Shown here piece after piece: positions 34,364-42,709 of a stretch of DNA of 64,000 nt. The notes under the pieces are model-generated. The model saw only the letters and a list, made by a program, of their open reading frames with translations. It did not search any database and had not been told where the DNA came from. The first letter of the stretch is position 1. Every line of letters begins with the position of its first letter. Source of the stretch: Oscillospiraceae bacterium (lineage in GTDB: Bacteria; Bacillota; Clostridia; Oscillospirales; CAG-382); contig SVTH01000005.1 in NCBI GenBank assembly GCA_015063885.1, forward strand, positions 62,001 through 126,000, written 5' to 3'. The position numbers were made by a program, and so were the translations under genes.

Positions 34364-34789
34364 ATGACCAAAAGCAAACTGAACGTTTCTCAAAACGGAA
34401 ACGTAACCACGATCAAGAAAAAACCGGATGCTTCAAGCTGTATCATTTTTGCGCTGGTAATTCTCGCAGGCATTTTGCTTCCCGTTTTATACGGCGAACT
34501 CAGAGGCAGCTTCCTTTTCTGGATCGTTCTTACCGCCTGTATGCTCACGAACGCCGCTTGGTTTCTCTCCGTTTTCTTCAGCAAAATTATTGTGGACGCA
34601 GACAAGCGGGAGCTTAATATCTGCAATCTGTGCCGGGAAACCTACAGTTTCGACGAGGTCAAAACCATCAAAAGCTGCTTCCAAGAAGGCGTCGACGGAG
34701 GGATGGACACCCATAAGATCCTGTTCGCCTTCAAAAACGGTCAAAAAACGAGCTGCAAACAACGAGCAAAGAGCAAACGGAGAAGCTGA
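34364..34789 (+). CDS. Hypothetical membrane protein, apparent frameshift near 3' end
   Basis: 141 aa as read. Two hydrophobic segments at about residues 27-46 and 50-72, then a soluble C-terminal part (IVDADKRELNICNLCRETYSFDEVKTIKSC). After the six-A run at 34743-34748 the frame gives an odd basic tail (TSCKQRAKSKRRS). The -1 frame instead reads ELQTTSKEQTEKLIELLTSM and stops at 34825-34827, a better-looking helix that would bring the end within 15 bp of the next start. So the gene may be longer, by frameshifting, mutation or a sequence error. AAAGGAG lies eight bases before the ATG. Function unknown. Confidence 0.65.
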   Translation: MTKSKLNVSQNGNVTTIKKKPDASSCIIFALVILAGILLPVLYGELRGSFLFWIVLTACMLTNAAWFLSVFFSKIIVDADKRELNICNLCRETYSFDEVKTIKSCFQEGVDGGMDTHKILFAFKNGQKTSCKQRAKSKRRS

Positions 34790-34841
34790 TCGAACTGCTC
34801 ACCTCCATGATCTTCCCACAACCATAAAAAGGACACCCCTT

Positions 34842-35669
34842 ATGACACACGAAGATTTACTGGCGGTATACCGTCGGGCAAAAGAGCATACCGCTGTCAC
34901 GCTGTCCGACGAAGTGCGGCTGAACGAAGATATATTGATAGAACAAACGGTGATCCACGGGAAAGCCTTTGACGTCCTTTTCGGGATGTATTTGCAAGAC
35001 GACGAGCTGATCCTCGTCCTCTGTGCCCCGGAGCAGGATGCCTCGTGCCACACCTTTTCCACCGTGGAATCGGCTGTGAACGCTCTCTGCCAAGTGACAG
35101 ACCGAGGCCACTTGGGAGACAAACCGCCCCGCCGCAAAAAGGGCACGAAGCGGAAGAGAACGGCAAAGCAGCTCAAGCGTTCCCTATGGATATACGGCGG
35201 ATATGCCGCGGCGGCATTGGCAGTAATGGTCTTCCTGTATGTATTTCAGTTCAAACCCCTTCAATATGAAGATCTGGAACGGAAGGAATACACCTTCAAG
35301 TCCTACGAGGTGGTAGAGGGCGGAAAGGCCCATGGCACGCACTACCAAGGCGAGCTGAAGGTGCGGGTGGCAGAGCGGGACGGTTACCTGCATATGCCGA
35401 ATTTGGAGGAAGAGGCCTTCTTGGAGAGCTTGCGTTCCGGGGACCCCATCGTTTGTTACGTAACGGGGGAGGAAGACTACCTGAAAATTGCGGAGATCTC
35501 AAGCGAAGATGCCGTTTTGTACTCCTTAGAGCGATACAATGAGGAAAGAAAGCAGGGAGACACTATCCTGTACTGCATCTTCCTTCTTAATTTCGTGATC
35601 GTCTTCTGCGGGATGGGAGATAAGCTCCGCGCTCTGCGCAAATTGAAGAAAAAGGACACCCCCTTATGA
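34842..35669 (+). CDS. Hypothetical membrane protein, two spans
   Basis: 275 aa, not recognised. The first 110 residues are soluble and acidic (HEDLLAVYRRAKEHTAVT), followed by a basic stretch (PPRRKKGTKRKRTAKQLKR), a span at about 120-143, an extracytoplasmic domain, and a second span near 245-262. AAGGA lies eight bases before the ATG. Its stop overlaps the next start (ATGA). A 22-bp segment around its own start recurs almost exactly around the next gene's start. It is in a three-gene operon with the flanking genes. Confidence 0.72.
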   Translation: MTHEDLLAVYRRAKEHTAVTLSDEVRLNEDILIEQTVIHGKAFDVLFGMYLQDDELILVLCAPEQDASCHTFSTVESAVNALCQVTDRGHLGDKPPRRKKGTKRKRTAKQLKRSLWIYGGYAAAALAVMVFLYVFQFKPLQYEDLERKEYTFKSYEVVEGGKAHGTHYQGELKVRVAERDGYLHMPNLEEEAFLESLRSGDPIVCYVTGEEDYLKIAEISSEDAVLYSLERYNEERKQGDTILYCIFLLNFVIVFCGMGDKLRALRKLKKKDTPL

Positions 35670-36367
35670 CACCTATTATCGGCATGCTTGGCGAGGTGGA
35701 TGCTGCAAAAAGCTCCATCGTCCAGACGGCATACTTACAATCTATTGAAAACGCAGGGGGCACCCCCATTCTGCTGCCTTACGTGGCAGGGGAGGGGCAT
35801 ATTGCCCGTTTTGCGGCGATTTGCGACGGCTTCGTGTTCACCGGCGGGGCGGACGTGGACCCCAAGCGCTACGGCGAGGAAGCGAAGGAAACCTGCGGAG
35901 GCATCGACTACCTGCGGGACGATTTAGAGTTCCGTGTGTTTGCGGAGGCTTTGAAAACGGGGAAGCCCATCCTTGCCATCTGCCGCGGGATCCAGCTGGT
36001 GAACGTTGCCCTGGGAGGCACGCTGTACCAGGATCTCCCCACGGAACGCCCCACGGAGATCTTCCACAGGCAGAAGGAAGAGAAGTTCTCTCCCTCTCAC
36101 CGGGTATTCATCAAAGAAAACACCCCTTTACATACCCTTATGGGGGCAGACTCTATGCAAGCCAACAGCTTCCACCACCAGGCAATCAAGGCGTTGGCGC
36201 CGGGGCTGGAGATCATGGCCGCGGCAGAGGACGGCACCATCGAGGCGGTGTACGGAAGAGAAACGCCCTACCTCCGCGGCTACCAGTGGCACCCGGAAAG
36301 ACTTGCCGCCAAGGACGAAAAGAACCGTTTGATCTTTGAGGATTTCGTGAGGAGCTGCGGGGAGTAA
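35666..36367 (+). CDS. Gamma-glutamyl-gamma-aminobutyrate hydrolase family (peptidase C26)
   Basis: Class-I glutamine amidotransferase-like hydrolase, 233 aa, cytoplasmic. The nucleophile elbow AICRGIQLVNV (Cys near residue 111), GGADVDPKRYGE near 58 and YQWHPERLA near 212 give the Cys-His-Glu triad. Family members such as PuuD cleave gamma-glutamyl-GABA in putrescine breakdown, but no polyamine genes are near, so the substrate is uncertain. It overlaps the upstream gene by four bases and ends the operon before repeat B4. Confidence 0.88.
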   Translation: MTPIIGMLGEVDAAKSSIVQTAYLQSIENAGGTPILLPYVAGEGHIARFAAICDGFVFTGGADVDPKRYGEEAKETCGGIDYLRDDLEFRVFAEALKTGKPILAICRGIQLVNVALGGTLYQDLPTERPTEIFHRQKEEKFSPSHRVFIKENTPLHTLMGADSMQANSFHHQAIKALAPGLEIMAAAEDGTIEAVYGRETPYLRGYQWHPERLAAKDEKNRLIFEDFVRSCGE

Positions 36368-36428
36368 GCGTCCGGAGTCGGAAAGGACTCAATAACCGCT
36401 ACGTATGGCACCGCACACTCGTCTATAC

Positions 36429-36838
36429 GTCACCTTGAGCAAGCCTGAAAGGCGCGTCGAAACTTTTGGAGGTCAATCCCGTTAGGGTTGGCCTTGCCGG
36501 GAAAACGGCGCCGCAGAGGCGACGTTTTCGGTAGGGCGCAACCAAAAGTCGGGAAATAGCGAAGGTTTTGGCGCCCGATAAGGAGGGTCTAAGTTGTGTC
36601 TTAAGATATCCCCTTTGGAACGAAAGAACTGTTTTTTACCTCATACAAGGAATTCAAGTTTACCCCCCGGAAGGGCTCGTGCCATGTGCGGCTTAGACCC
36701 TACGGGCGCTGACGCACCCGTAGTTTTTGCACAGGCTAAATCCTGAAGGATTTAACCTGCAAAAATTTCGACTCCGCCGCGGGACAGCATTTGTTTTCCT
36801 ATCCCTGCCTCCTTCCCCGCGTCTCCGCTCAAGGTGAC
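36429..36838 (+). repeat. Repeat element B4
   Basis: Complete family B copy, ends GTCACCTTGAGC and GCTCAAGGTGAC. Its arms resemble B1, including CTACGGG/CCCGTAG, but its core is in the B2 orientation. It fills most of the gene-free stretch 36368-36900. Confidence 0.85.
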
Positions 36839-36900
36839 GCGTCGAAGCGGTATAGCTCAATAACCGCTACGCACATCCCCACCGAAAGGAGAACCTCCCC

Positions 36901-37302
36901 ATGAAAAGAAGACTGCTCAACCTGTTTTTCCCCGTCGCCGCGCTGATCTTAGAGCTTCTGCCCTACGGCGCCGTATGCAATTTTGCCAACCCGGAAGGGG
37001 AATCCTTTCGGCGCACCTACTCGTATTTTGACATGACGCCCTTCGGCTATGCGAATTTCGCCCCTTTGCTGACGGCAATCGTCACTTGTATCGTTATTAT
37101 TTTGCTGTTGATCCACTTGTTCCAAAAGAAGCCTTCCCTGTTAAAGGCGGCTAAACTTCTCCTTGCGGAAGGGAGCGTGATCTCCCTGTGTCCGTTGCTG
37201 TACGGCGTCCGCTTTTTCTCCGTAACGGGCGGGGCGATCACGGCGTGTCTTGCCGTCGGGTGTGCGGTACTCTTTCTCCCGATGAAAAAGGACAACGTAT
37301 GA
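36901..37302 (+). CDS. Hypothetical membrane protein, four spans
   Basis: 133 aa, almost entirely hydrophobic, with segments at about residues 7-27, 52-74, 80-100 and 104-127. I do not recognise it. AAAGGAG precedes the ATG. The upstream 50 bp is the conserved tail of a repeat element, similar to the leader of the gene at 34364. Its stop overlaps the start of a patatin-like gene remnant. Confidence 0.7.
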   Translation: MKRRLLNLFFPVAALILELLPYGAVCNFANPEGESFRRTYSYFDMTPFGYANFAPLLTAIVTCIVIILLLIHLFQKKPSLLKAAKLLLAEGSVISLCPLLYGVRFFSVTGGAITACLAVGCAVLFLPMKKDNV

Positions 37303-37379
37303 AAACAGGCTTGATCTTAGAAGGCAAAGGAATGCGGGGCATTTACACCGCGGGGAAGAAGCCCTGCGGGACTTGTTAA
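37299..37379 (+). pseudogene. Remnant of a patatin-like phospholipase gene
   Basis: Twenty-six codons reading MKTGLILEGKGMRGIYTAGK and then a short unrelated tail. The beginning matches the oxyanion-loop start of bacterial patatin-like phospholipases (typically LILEGGGMRGIYTAGVLD), with one Gly changed to Lys. The catalytic serine and aspartate regions are absent. In the next frame the following bases read EEALRDLLKWKN and stop, which may be the former C-terminus, so an internal deletion with frameshift is likely. Its ATG overlaps the stop of the membrane-protein gene, as an intact operon partner would. Confidence 0.65.
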
Positions 37380-37420
37380 AATGGAAAAACCAACTTCAAC
37401 CGTAAAAAAGGAGACTGTTT

Positions 37421-39394
37421 ATGAAAAAAACGCTCACCCTTCTTTCGCTGGTGATCTGTCTTTTGCTTGCAGGCTGTGGGGAAGTCCCCGCACCCGCAGA
37501 ATCCACCCCCTCCCGGGAGGTCTCGGCAGAAAGCTCCCTTCCCGAGGAGCCTGTGACCTACTCCTTCACCGAGGAGCAGATACAGGATAAGATCCTTGGC
37601 GGCTGGGCGGGCCAAATGGCAGGGGTTGTGTACGGCGCAAAGTCGGAGTTCCAATACTGGGGCACCATCATGCCTGAAAAGGATATCATCGACTTTGCCT
37701 CCTTGAACGTAAACGACGCCTTTTGGCAGGACGATCTGTACGTGGAAATGACCTTTTTGGAGGTCATGGAGACCAACGGTCTGAACGCAAGCCTGGAGCT
37801 TTTGGGGGAAGCCTTTGCCAAAAGCGAATACAGCTTAGACCACGCCAACAAGCAAGCACGGGAAAATCTGCAAAAGGGGATTACTCCCGCCCTTTGCGGG
37901 CATTACGACAACAACCTTCATTGCGACGATATCGACTGGCAGATCGAAGCGGACTTCCTGGGGCTTATCTACGGAGGCGACCCCATGGCGGCGGCAAACC
38001 GTTCCTTTGAAATGGGGCATATGATCTGTTACGGCGACGGTGTGTACGGCGGTGTGTTCGTTTCCTCGTTGACGGCGGCGGCCTTCCTCACAGACGATAT
38101 CTATACCGCCGTGGAAATGGCTTTGCAGACTATTCCTCAGGATACGGAATACAAAGCCGTGATGAGCCAGGTTCTTGACAGCTACAAAAAAGGCCTTCCC
38201 TGGGAAGAAACCTGGCAGACCGTTCAGGACAAATGGGGGAACGACGACAGATGCGTCAGCTACTATCCCCACGGGGCAAACATCGACGCCAAGATCAACT
38301 CTGCCTACGTGCTGATGGGCCTTCTCTACGGGGAAGGGGATTTTGAAAAGTCCATGACCATCGCCATGCGTTGCGGCCAGGACAGCGATTGCAACCCCTC
38401 CACCGTCGGCGGGGTGCTGGGAACTATGCTGGGCTATGAAAAGATCCCCCAAAAATACAAAAACAACCTGGATACCCTCACCGCAAAATTTTCTTACACC
38501 AACTATACCCTGCAAAACGCCGTGGATACCACCGCAGAGCTGTTCAAATCACGGCTGACCCAAAACGGGGAGGGGCTTTACACCCTCACGCCCGAAAAGG
38601 TGTCTCCCGTGGCCTTGGAGCAATGGCCGGAATCCCCTGTGATGACCTTCTCCGCGGCGGCGGACAAGGACAGAGTCACCGTCAGCCTGTGGGCGTACTC
38701 CGTGCCGGGGATCAGATCCACTCTGATCGACTTCGGCGACGGCTTTGTTGCCAAGGACAACGTGGCGGGCTACCGCTATTCCAAAAACGGCACCTATACC
38801 ATCACCTGCACCGTCACCGACGTGCTGGGGAACACCGTTTCCGAAAAGCAGACCGTAAAGATCAGCGGCGCCGCGGCAGTAGAGGATCCCGATGTGGGCA
38901 CCTACCGCAATCTGGCACCCATCATGCTCCCCATCTGCAGTGATTCCCTGCCCACAGGGTCGGGAAGCAAGGATATTTACGTCATCAACGACGGCAAGAC
39001 CGGCGGGGGAAACACCATGCAGTACGATACCTACTGCGGGTATTTCGGTGCTCACGACGAATACGTGGGCTATCTGTTCAAGGCGCCCTGCACCGTGGAT
39101 ACCGTCACCTTCACCGAGGGGATGCACTTCGGCAACGGCGGCTGGTTTTCGGGCGGAACCTTAAAGCTGCAAGTTTTCAAAGACGGTGCTTGGGTGGACG
39201 TGGAGGCAACGGTGTCTCCCGCTTACCCGGTGGGCAACAGCCAAAGCGTGTTTGGCTCTCAGTTCGAGGTATACACCTTTACTTTTGAAGAAACCACCTG
39301 CGACGGCATCCGTCTCTTCGGAACGGCAGGCGGAGACGCGGGCTTTATTTCCGTCTCCGAGCTGGCCGTCATGGGCGTGGAAGCCGCCCGATAA
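37421..39394 (+). CDS. Secreted ADP-ribosylglycohydrolase-family lipoprotein
   Basis: 657 aa with a lipoprotein signal (lipobox LLLAGC, Cys19), so it is anchored outside the membrane. The ADP-ribosylglycohydrolase-like domain spans about residues 50-370, with ILGGWAGQMAGVVYG at its start, NDAFWQDDLYVEM and CGQDSDCNPSTVGG as metal-site motifs. A PKD-like beta domain follows (about 415-490: STLIDFGDGFVAKDN, GTYTITCTVTDVLGN), then a discoidin-type carbohydrate-binding domain (about 500-650). The domain set suggests action on an extracellular sugar-linked substrate rather than protein ADP-ribose. A related cytosolic protein is encoded next. Confidence 0.85.
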   Translation: MKKTLTLLSLVICLLLAGCGEVPAPAESTPSREVSAESSLPEEPVTYSFTEEQIQDKILGGWAGQMAGVVYGAKSEFQYWGTIMPEKDIIDFASLNVNDAFWQDDLYVEMTFLEVMETNGLNASLELLGEAFAKSEYSLDHANKQARENLQKGITPALCGHYDNNLHCDDIDWQIEADFLGLIYGGDPMAAANRSFEMGHMICYGDGVYGGVFVSSLTAAAFLTDDIYTAVEMALQTIPQDTEYKAVMSQVLDSYKKGLPWEETWQTVQDKWGNDDRCVSYYPHGANIDAKINSAYVLMGLLYGEGDFEKSMTIAMRCGQDSDCNPSTVGGVLGTMLGYEKIPQKYKNNLDTLTAKFSYTNYTLQNAVDTTAELFKSRLTQNGEGLYTLTPEKVSPVALEQWPESPVMTFSAAADKDRVTVSLWAYSVPGIRSTLIDFGDGFVAKDNVAGYRYSKNGTYTITCTVTDVLGNTVSEKQTVKISGAAAVEDPDVGTYRNLAPIMLPICSDSLPTGSGSKDIYVINDGKTGGGNTMQYDTYCGYFGAHDEYVGYLFKAPCTVDTVTFTEGMHFGNGGWFSGGTLKLQVFKDGAWVDVEATVSPAYPVGNSQSVFGSQFEVYTFTFEETTCDGIRLFGTAGGDAGFISVSELAVMGVEAAR

Positions 39395-39457
39395 GGAGAA
39401 AGAAACTCTTTTAAGGCCGCCCGCAAGAAGCGGGCTGCGAAAGGAACGGTCATAACT

Positions 39458-40789
39458 ATGGCAGGATACAATACCCTTTCCACCCTGCTCACCGAGGAGC
39501 TGGACCAGCTTTTTGAGGAGGGCAGAGCCATCGACAAAGAAGCCTTTCGGACAAGGATCGCTTCCGCCGAGAGCAAAGAACAGCTCATGGCACTGTACGA
39601 TGAGCTGCAAGCGCTGCCCATGCGGGAGGACTACCCCTACTGCGAGCCCTCGCTTCTTGCAGAGATCGAAGCCCAAAGCGATGCTTCCACTCTGCAAAAG
39701 TCCCACGCAGATGCCCGCGAAGACGATTTCTACGGTGCATGGCTGGGACGTTGCATCGGTTGCGCTTGGGGTCAGCCCGTGGAGGGCTGGAGATCCGAGG
39801 ATATCGTCACATGGTACAAGGAAGCAGGAAAGTACCCCATCCGCTCCTATGTGCCCACCGTCTCCGGGGGACGGCGCAACGAGGGACCCGCCACCGACGA
39901 AAAGATCTGCGGTATGCCCTTGGATGACGACACCCGCTTCACCGTGCTGTATTATCTTTTGGTCAGAGAAAAGGGGACGGCCTTCGATTCCTGGGACGTG
40001 GGGGATCATTGGTCAAGAAAATTACCCTTCCGCTTTGTCTGCACCGCAGAAAACCAAGCATACCTGAACTTTTTGAATATTGATCAATGTACCCCCTGGT
40101 GCAAGCCCCATGGCGCAGTAGAGCTTTTGCGGGAGGCGAAGGTCAACACCTACCTCAACCCGTACAGAGAATGGATCGGCGCCCAGATCCGCTGTGATGC
40201 CTTTGCCTACCTGGCGGCAGGAGACCCCTTGGCAGCATCCCGCATGGCCCACGCCGACGCTTATTTCTCCCATGTCAAAAACGGCATCTACGGTGAGATG
40301 TTCTTCGCCGCCCTCATCGCCGCCGCTTTTACGGAGAAGGACATCAACGTCTGCTTTGAAGCCGCCTTGGCGGTGGTGCCGAGGAAGAGCCGCTTCTACG
40401 AAACGGCCGTATGGGCAAGAGAACTTGCCAAAAGCGACCTCTCCCGTCATGCACTGCTGGACACGCTGTTGACCTTCAGCAAGACCTACAACTGGGTGCA
40501 TACCCTGAACAACGCCGCCTTCTGCATCGCCGCCATCACCCGTTACAGCCACGATTTCCGGGGGGCAGTCGCCTTCGCCGTGGAATGCGGGCTGGACACC
40601 GATTGCAACGGTGCCACCGTGGGCTCTTTTATGGGAGCCTTCCTGGGCAAGCAAGGCATCCCCGAGGATCTTTCCGCACCCTTGCAGGACACCTTCAGTG
40701 TAGGCGTTGCCCCCTACGATCACTATTCCATCCGTTCTTTCGCCCGAGAGGTGAAGGCTTTGCACGATACAAAGGACGAACCAATATGA
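39458..40789 (+). CDS. ADP-ribosylglycohydrolase-family protein, cytosolic
   Basis: 443 aa without a signal peptide. After an N-terminal helical segment (about 1-85) comes an ADP-ribosylglycohydrolase domain: FYGAWLGRCIGCAWGQPVEG, MPLDDDTRFTVLYY and GLDTDCNGATVGSFMGAF, with the metal-binding aspartates present. It is related to the preceding lipoprotein, so an outside/inside enzyme pair is possible. Its stop overlaps the HAD gene by four bases. Operon: this gene, HAD hydrolase, membrane protein at 41373. The substrate is unknown; ADP-ribose-like N-glycosides are the family's usual targets. Confidence 0.87.
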   Translation: MAGYNTLSTLLTEELDQLFEEGRAIDKEAFRTRIASAESKEQLMALYDELQALPMREDYPYCEPSLLAEIEAQSDASTLQKSHADAREDDFYGAWLGRCIGCAWGQPVEGWRSEDIVTWYKEAGKYPIRSYVPTVSGGRRNEGPATDEKICGMPLDDDTRFTVLYYLLVREKGTAFDSWDVGDHWSRKLPFRFVCTAENQAYLNFLNIDQCTPWCKPHGAVELLREAKVNTYLNPYREWIGAQIRCDAFAYLAAGDPLAASRMAHADAYFSHVKNGIYGEMFFAALIAAAFTEKDINVCFEAALAVVPRKSRFYETAVWARELAKSDLSRHALLDTLLTFSKTYNWVHTLNNAAFCIAAITRYSHDFRGAVAFAVECGLDTDCNGATVGSFMGAFLGKQGIPEDLSAPLQDTFSVGVAPYDHYSIRSFAREVKALHDTKDEPI

Positions 40790-41376
40790 AGCTGTATCAA
40801 CTGTTCGGTTCCAAATACGAATACCTGAAGGGCAAAAAAGCCTTCCTGTTCGACATGGACGGCACCCTTATCGACTCCATGCACCTTTGGTCCATACCCG
40901 GGGAGAAGTTTCCCGGGGGATTTGAAGAAAAGCGGGAGTTCATCCGCGGGCATTACGAGACCACGGTGATGCCAAAGCCCTACGCCTTCCAGCTGTTGGC
41001 GCTGTTGAAAAAGCATGGCGTTCCCGTGTGCATCGCCAGTGATACCTCCAAGGAGCTGGCGGCGGGGATGTTCCGTCGGTTCGACCTGGAAGGCCGTGTG
41101 GACTTCTACATCGGCAGTAACGAGGTAGGGGAGTACAAGCAGACCTCCATGAAGATCTTCCACGCCGCCGCAGAGCGGTTTGGGCTGACCCCGGGGGAAT
41201 GCATCGTGGTGGAGGACCGGGGGAAGTACTGCAAAGCGGCCAAGGCCGAGGGCTTCGGCGTCATCGGGGTATACGACCCCGCCTGCGAAGGAGAGCTTCC
41301 CGACATGAAGGCCTCCTGCGACCAGTTTTTGATGGATTTTTCGGAATTGTTGCGATCGGCAGGAGAAGAGATATGA
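40786..41376 (+). CDS. HAD-superfamily hydrolase
   Basis: Phosphatase or phosphoglucomutase-like enzyme of the haloacid dehalogenase superfamily, 196 aa. Motif 1 FDMDGTLIDSMHLW (nucleophile Asp near residue 24), motif 2 CIASDTS near 84, a Lys in EYKQTSMK near 117, and motif 4 VVEDRGKYCKAA near 146. The cap is small. The ATG overlaps the upstream stop (ATGA), and its own stop overlaps the next start, so translation is coupled. The substrate is unknown; a sugar phosphate would fit the glycohydrolase neighbours. Confidence 0.87.
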   Translation: MKLYQLFGSKYEYLKGKKAFLFDMDGTLIDSMHLWSIPGEKFPGGFEEKREFIRGHYETTVMPKPYAFQLLALLKKHGVPVCIASDTSKELAAGMFRRFDLEGRVDFYIGSNEVGEYKQTSMKIFHAAAERFGLTPGECIVVEDRGKYCKAAKAEGFGVIGVYDPACEGELPDMKASCDQFLMDFSELLRSAGEEI

Positions 41377-42026
41377 AGCATTACACCTTAAAGCAGATCC
41401 GGAAGCTCTTCTTTTGGCTGTTGTTTGCCCTGGTGTTGCTTTGTCCCGCCCATTTGGAGGGGGAGTGGCACTTCTGGCCGCAGAAACTGTTCACCCAAGG
41501 CATTGAGCCTGCGGGGAAAGAGCTGGCTCTCCGCTGTGCGGCAGTTATGATCCTGGGGCTGGGAAAGCTTCTTTCCGGCACGGGAAGACGGTGGGAGGTT
41601 CGCCGCACCCTGCGCGGGTGGTTCGGCGGTCACCCCCTGCTGTTCGATCCCCACGAGGAGGAGCCCATGGACAAGGCCTTGAAATGGACGGATGAGAAAA
41701 AAGAGCCCAAAGCGGTGTTGAACGGGGACGGCATCCTGTCCCGCAGGGAGGTGGAATCCACCCTGGCCTGCCTCACCGCCCGGGGGTTTGCCTACCGCTT
41801 CTCCAAAAGCTACGGGGAAGAGGTGTACACCTACCAAAAGGACGGCCTGAAGGTGGAGCTGTATAACAGCAAGGACACCTTTTACTGCATGGTAAAGGCA
41901 GGAAAACAGCACAGCGCAGAGTTTTCCAAAAGCACTCTGTTGCAGGACTTCCAAAGGATCCCCTATCGGGAAGCCAACGAGGAACGGAAGCTGCAGATCA
42001 TCGCAGACGTTTTGAAGGAGCTGTGA
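41373..42026 (+). CDS. Hypothetical protein with N-terminal membrane segments
   Basis: 217 aa, not recognised. Two hydrophobic segments at about residues 12-28 and 50-66 precede a soluble domain (about 90-217: RREVESTLACLTARGFAYRF, YTYQKDGLKVELYNSKDTFY). GGAG lies eight bases before the ATG, which overlaps the HAD stop. It is the last gene of the operon; the F1 repeat begins 50 bp later. Confidence 0.7.
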   Translation: MKHYTLKQIRKLFFWLLFALVLLCPAHLEGEWHFWPQKLFTQGIEPAGKELALRCAAVMILGLGKLLSGTGRRWEVRRTLRGWFGGHPLLFDPHEEEPMDKALKWTDEKKEPKAVLNGDGILSRREVESTLACLTARGFAYRFSKSYGEEVYTYQKDGLKVELYNSKDTFYCMVKAGKQHSAEFSKSTLLQDFQRIPYREANEERKLQIIADVLKEL

Positions 42027-42075
42027 AAGGGCCGTCCTATGGCGAATATATGTGTTGCCGCAGCTCGATGTAATA

Positions 42076-42325
42076 GGAACCTCATCCATGCGCTTGCGCC
42101 TTCCCCCTTCCCCAAAGGAGAAGGAACCTCATCCATGCGCTTGCGCCTTCCCCCATTCCCCAGAGGGGAAGGTATAGCACGCCGTTGGCGTGCAAAAAAA
42201 TCGAAGCTGCATCGTCAAAAGCAATAACGTAGAAAAAGGAATCCTTTCCCGCACACCGCAGGTGTGCCTTGCCTTCCCCTTTGGGGAAGGGGGACCGTCC
42301 GCTTGCGGACGGTGGATGAGGTTCC
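42076..42325 (+). repeat. Repeat element F1
   Basis: Starts with GGAACCTCATCCA (42076) duplicated at 42123 and ends with the exact complement TGGATGAGGTTCC (42313-42325). Internal hairpins: CCTTCCCC-type arms, GCACGCC/GGCGTGC, CACACCGCAGGTGTG, CCGTCCGC/GCGGACGG. F2 at 42710 is nearly identical. The two lie as direct repeats on both sides of the DUF559 gene. Confidence 0.88.
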
Positions 42326-42349
42326 TCACCCCACAAAAAAGGAGTCCTT

Positions 42350-42703
42350 ATGGAGCACAACAAAAAACTGACTCCCTACGCCCAAGAGCTCCGCAAGCAC
42401 ATGACCAAGGAAGAGCGGCGGCTGTGGTACGGCTTTTTGCGAAGCTACCCGGTGCAATTCAAACGTCAAGTCACTTGCGGAAACTATATTCTTGACTTCT
42501 ACTGCCCTGCAGTACAGCTTGCCATCGAATTGGACGGCTGTCAGCATGCAGAGCCGGAGGGGTTGAAAAAAGACCGCATCCGAACGGAATACTTGAATTC
42601 CTGCGGCATCTACGTCCTGCGCATCCCAAACAGACGGATCTGGGTAAATTTTCCCGGCGTTTGTGAAGGGATCCACGACCTTGTGCAAAAACGAAGCGTT
42701 TAG
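42350..42703 (+). CDS. DUF559 endonuclease-domain protein
   Basis: 117 aa, stand-alone DUF559 protein of the Vsr-like/PD-(D/E)XK nuclease superfamily. Seen: TKEERRLWYGFLRSYPVQFKRQ, ILDFYCPAVQLAIELDGCQH with the acidic active-site residues, and DRIRTEYLNSCGIYVLRI. A ribosome site (GGAG) precedes the ATG. The cellular role of these proteins is not established. It sits precisely between two direct copies of repeat F (24 bp and 7 bp away), like a cassette. Confidence 0.88.
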   Translation: MEHNKKLTPYAQELRKHMTKEERRLWYGFLRSYPVQFKRQVTCGNYILDFYCPAVQLAIELDGCQHAEPEGLKKDRIRTEYLNSCGIYVLRIPNRRIWVNFPGVCEGIHDLVQKRSV

Positions 42704-42709
42704 GCAAGA

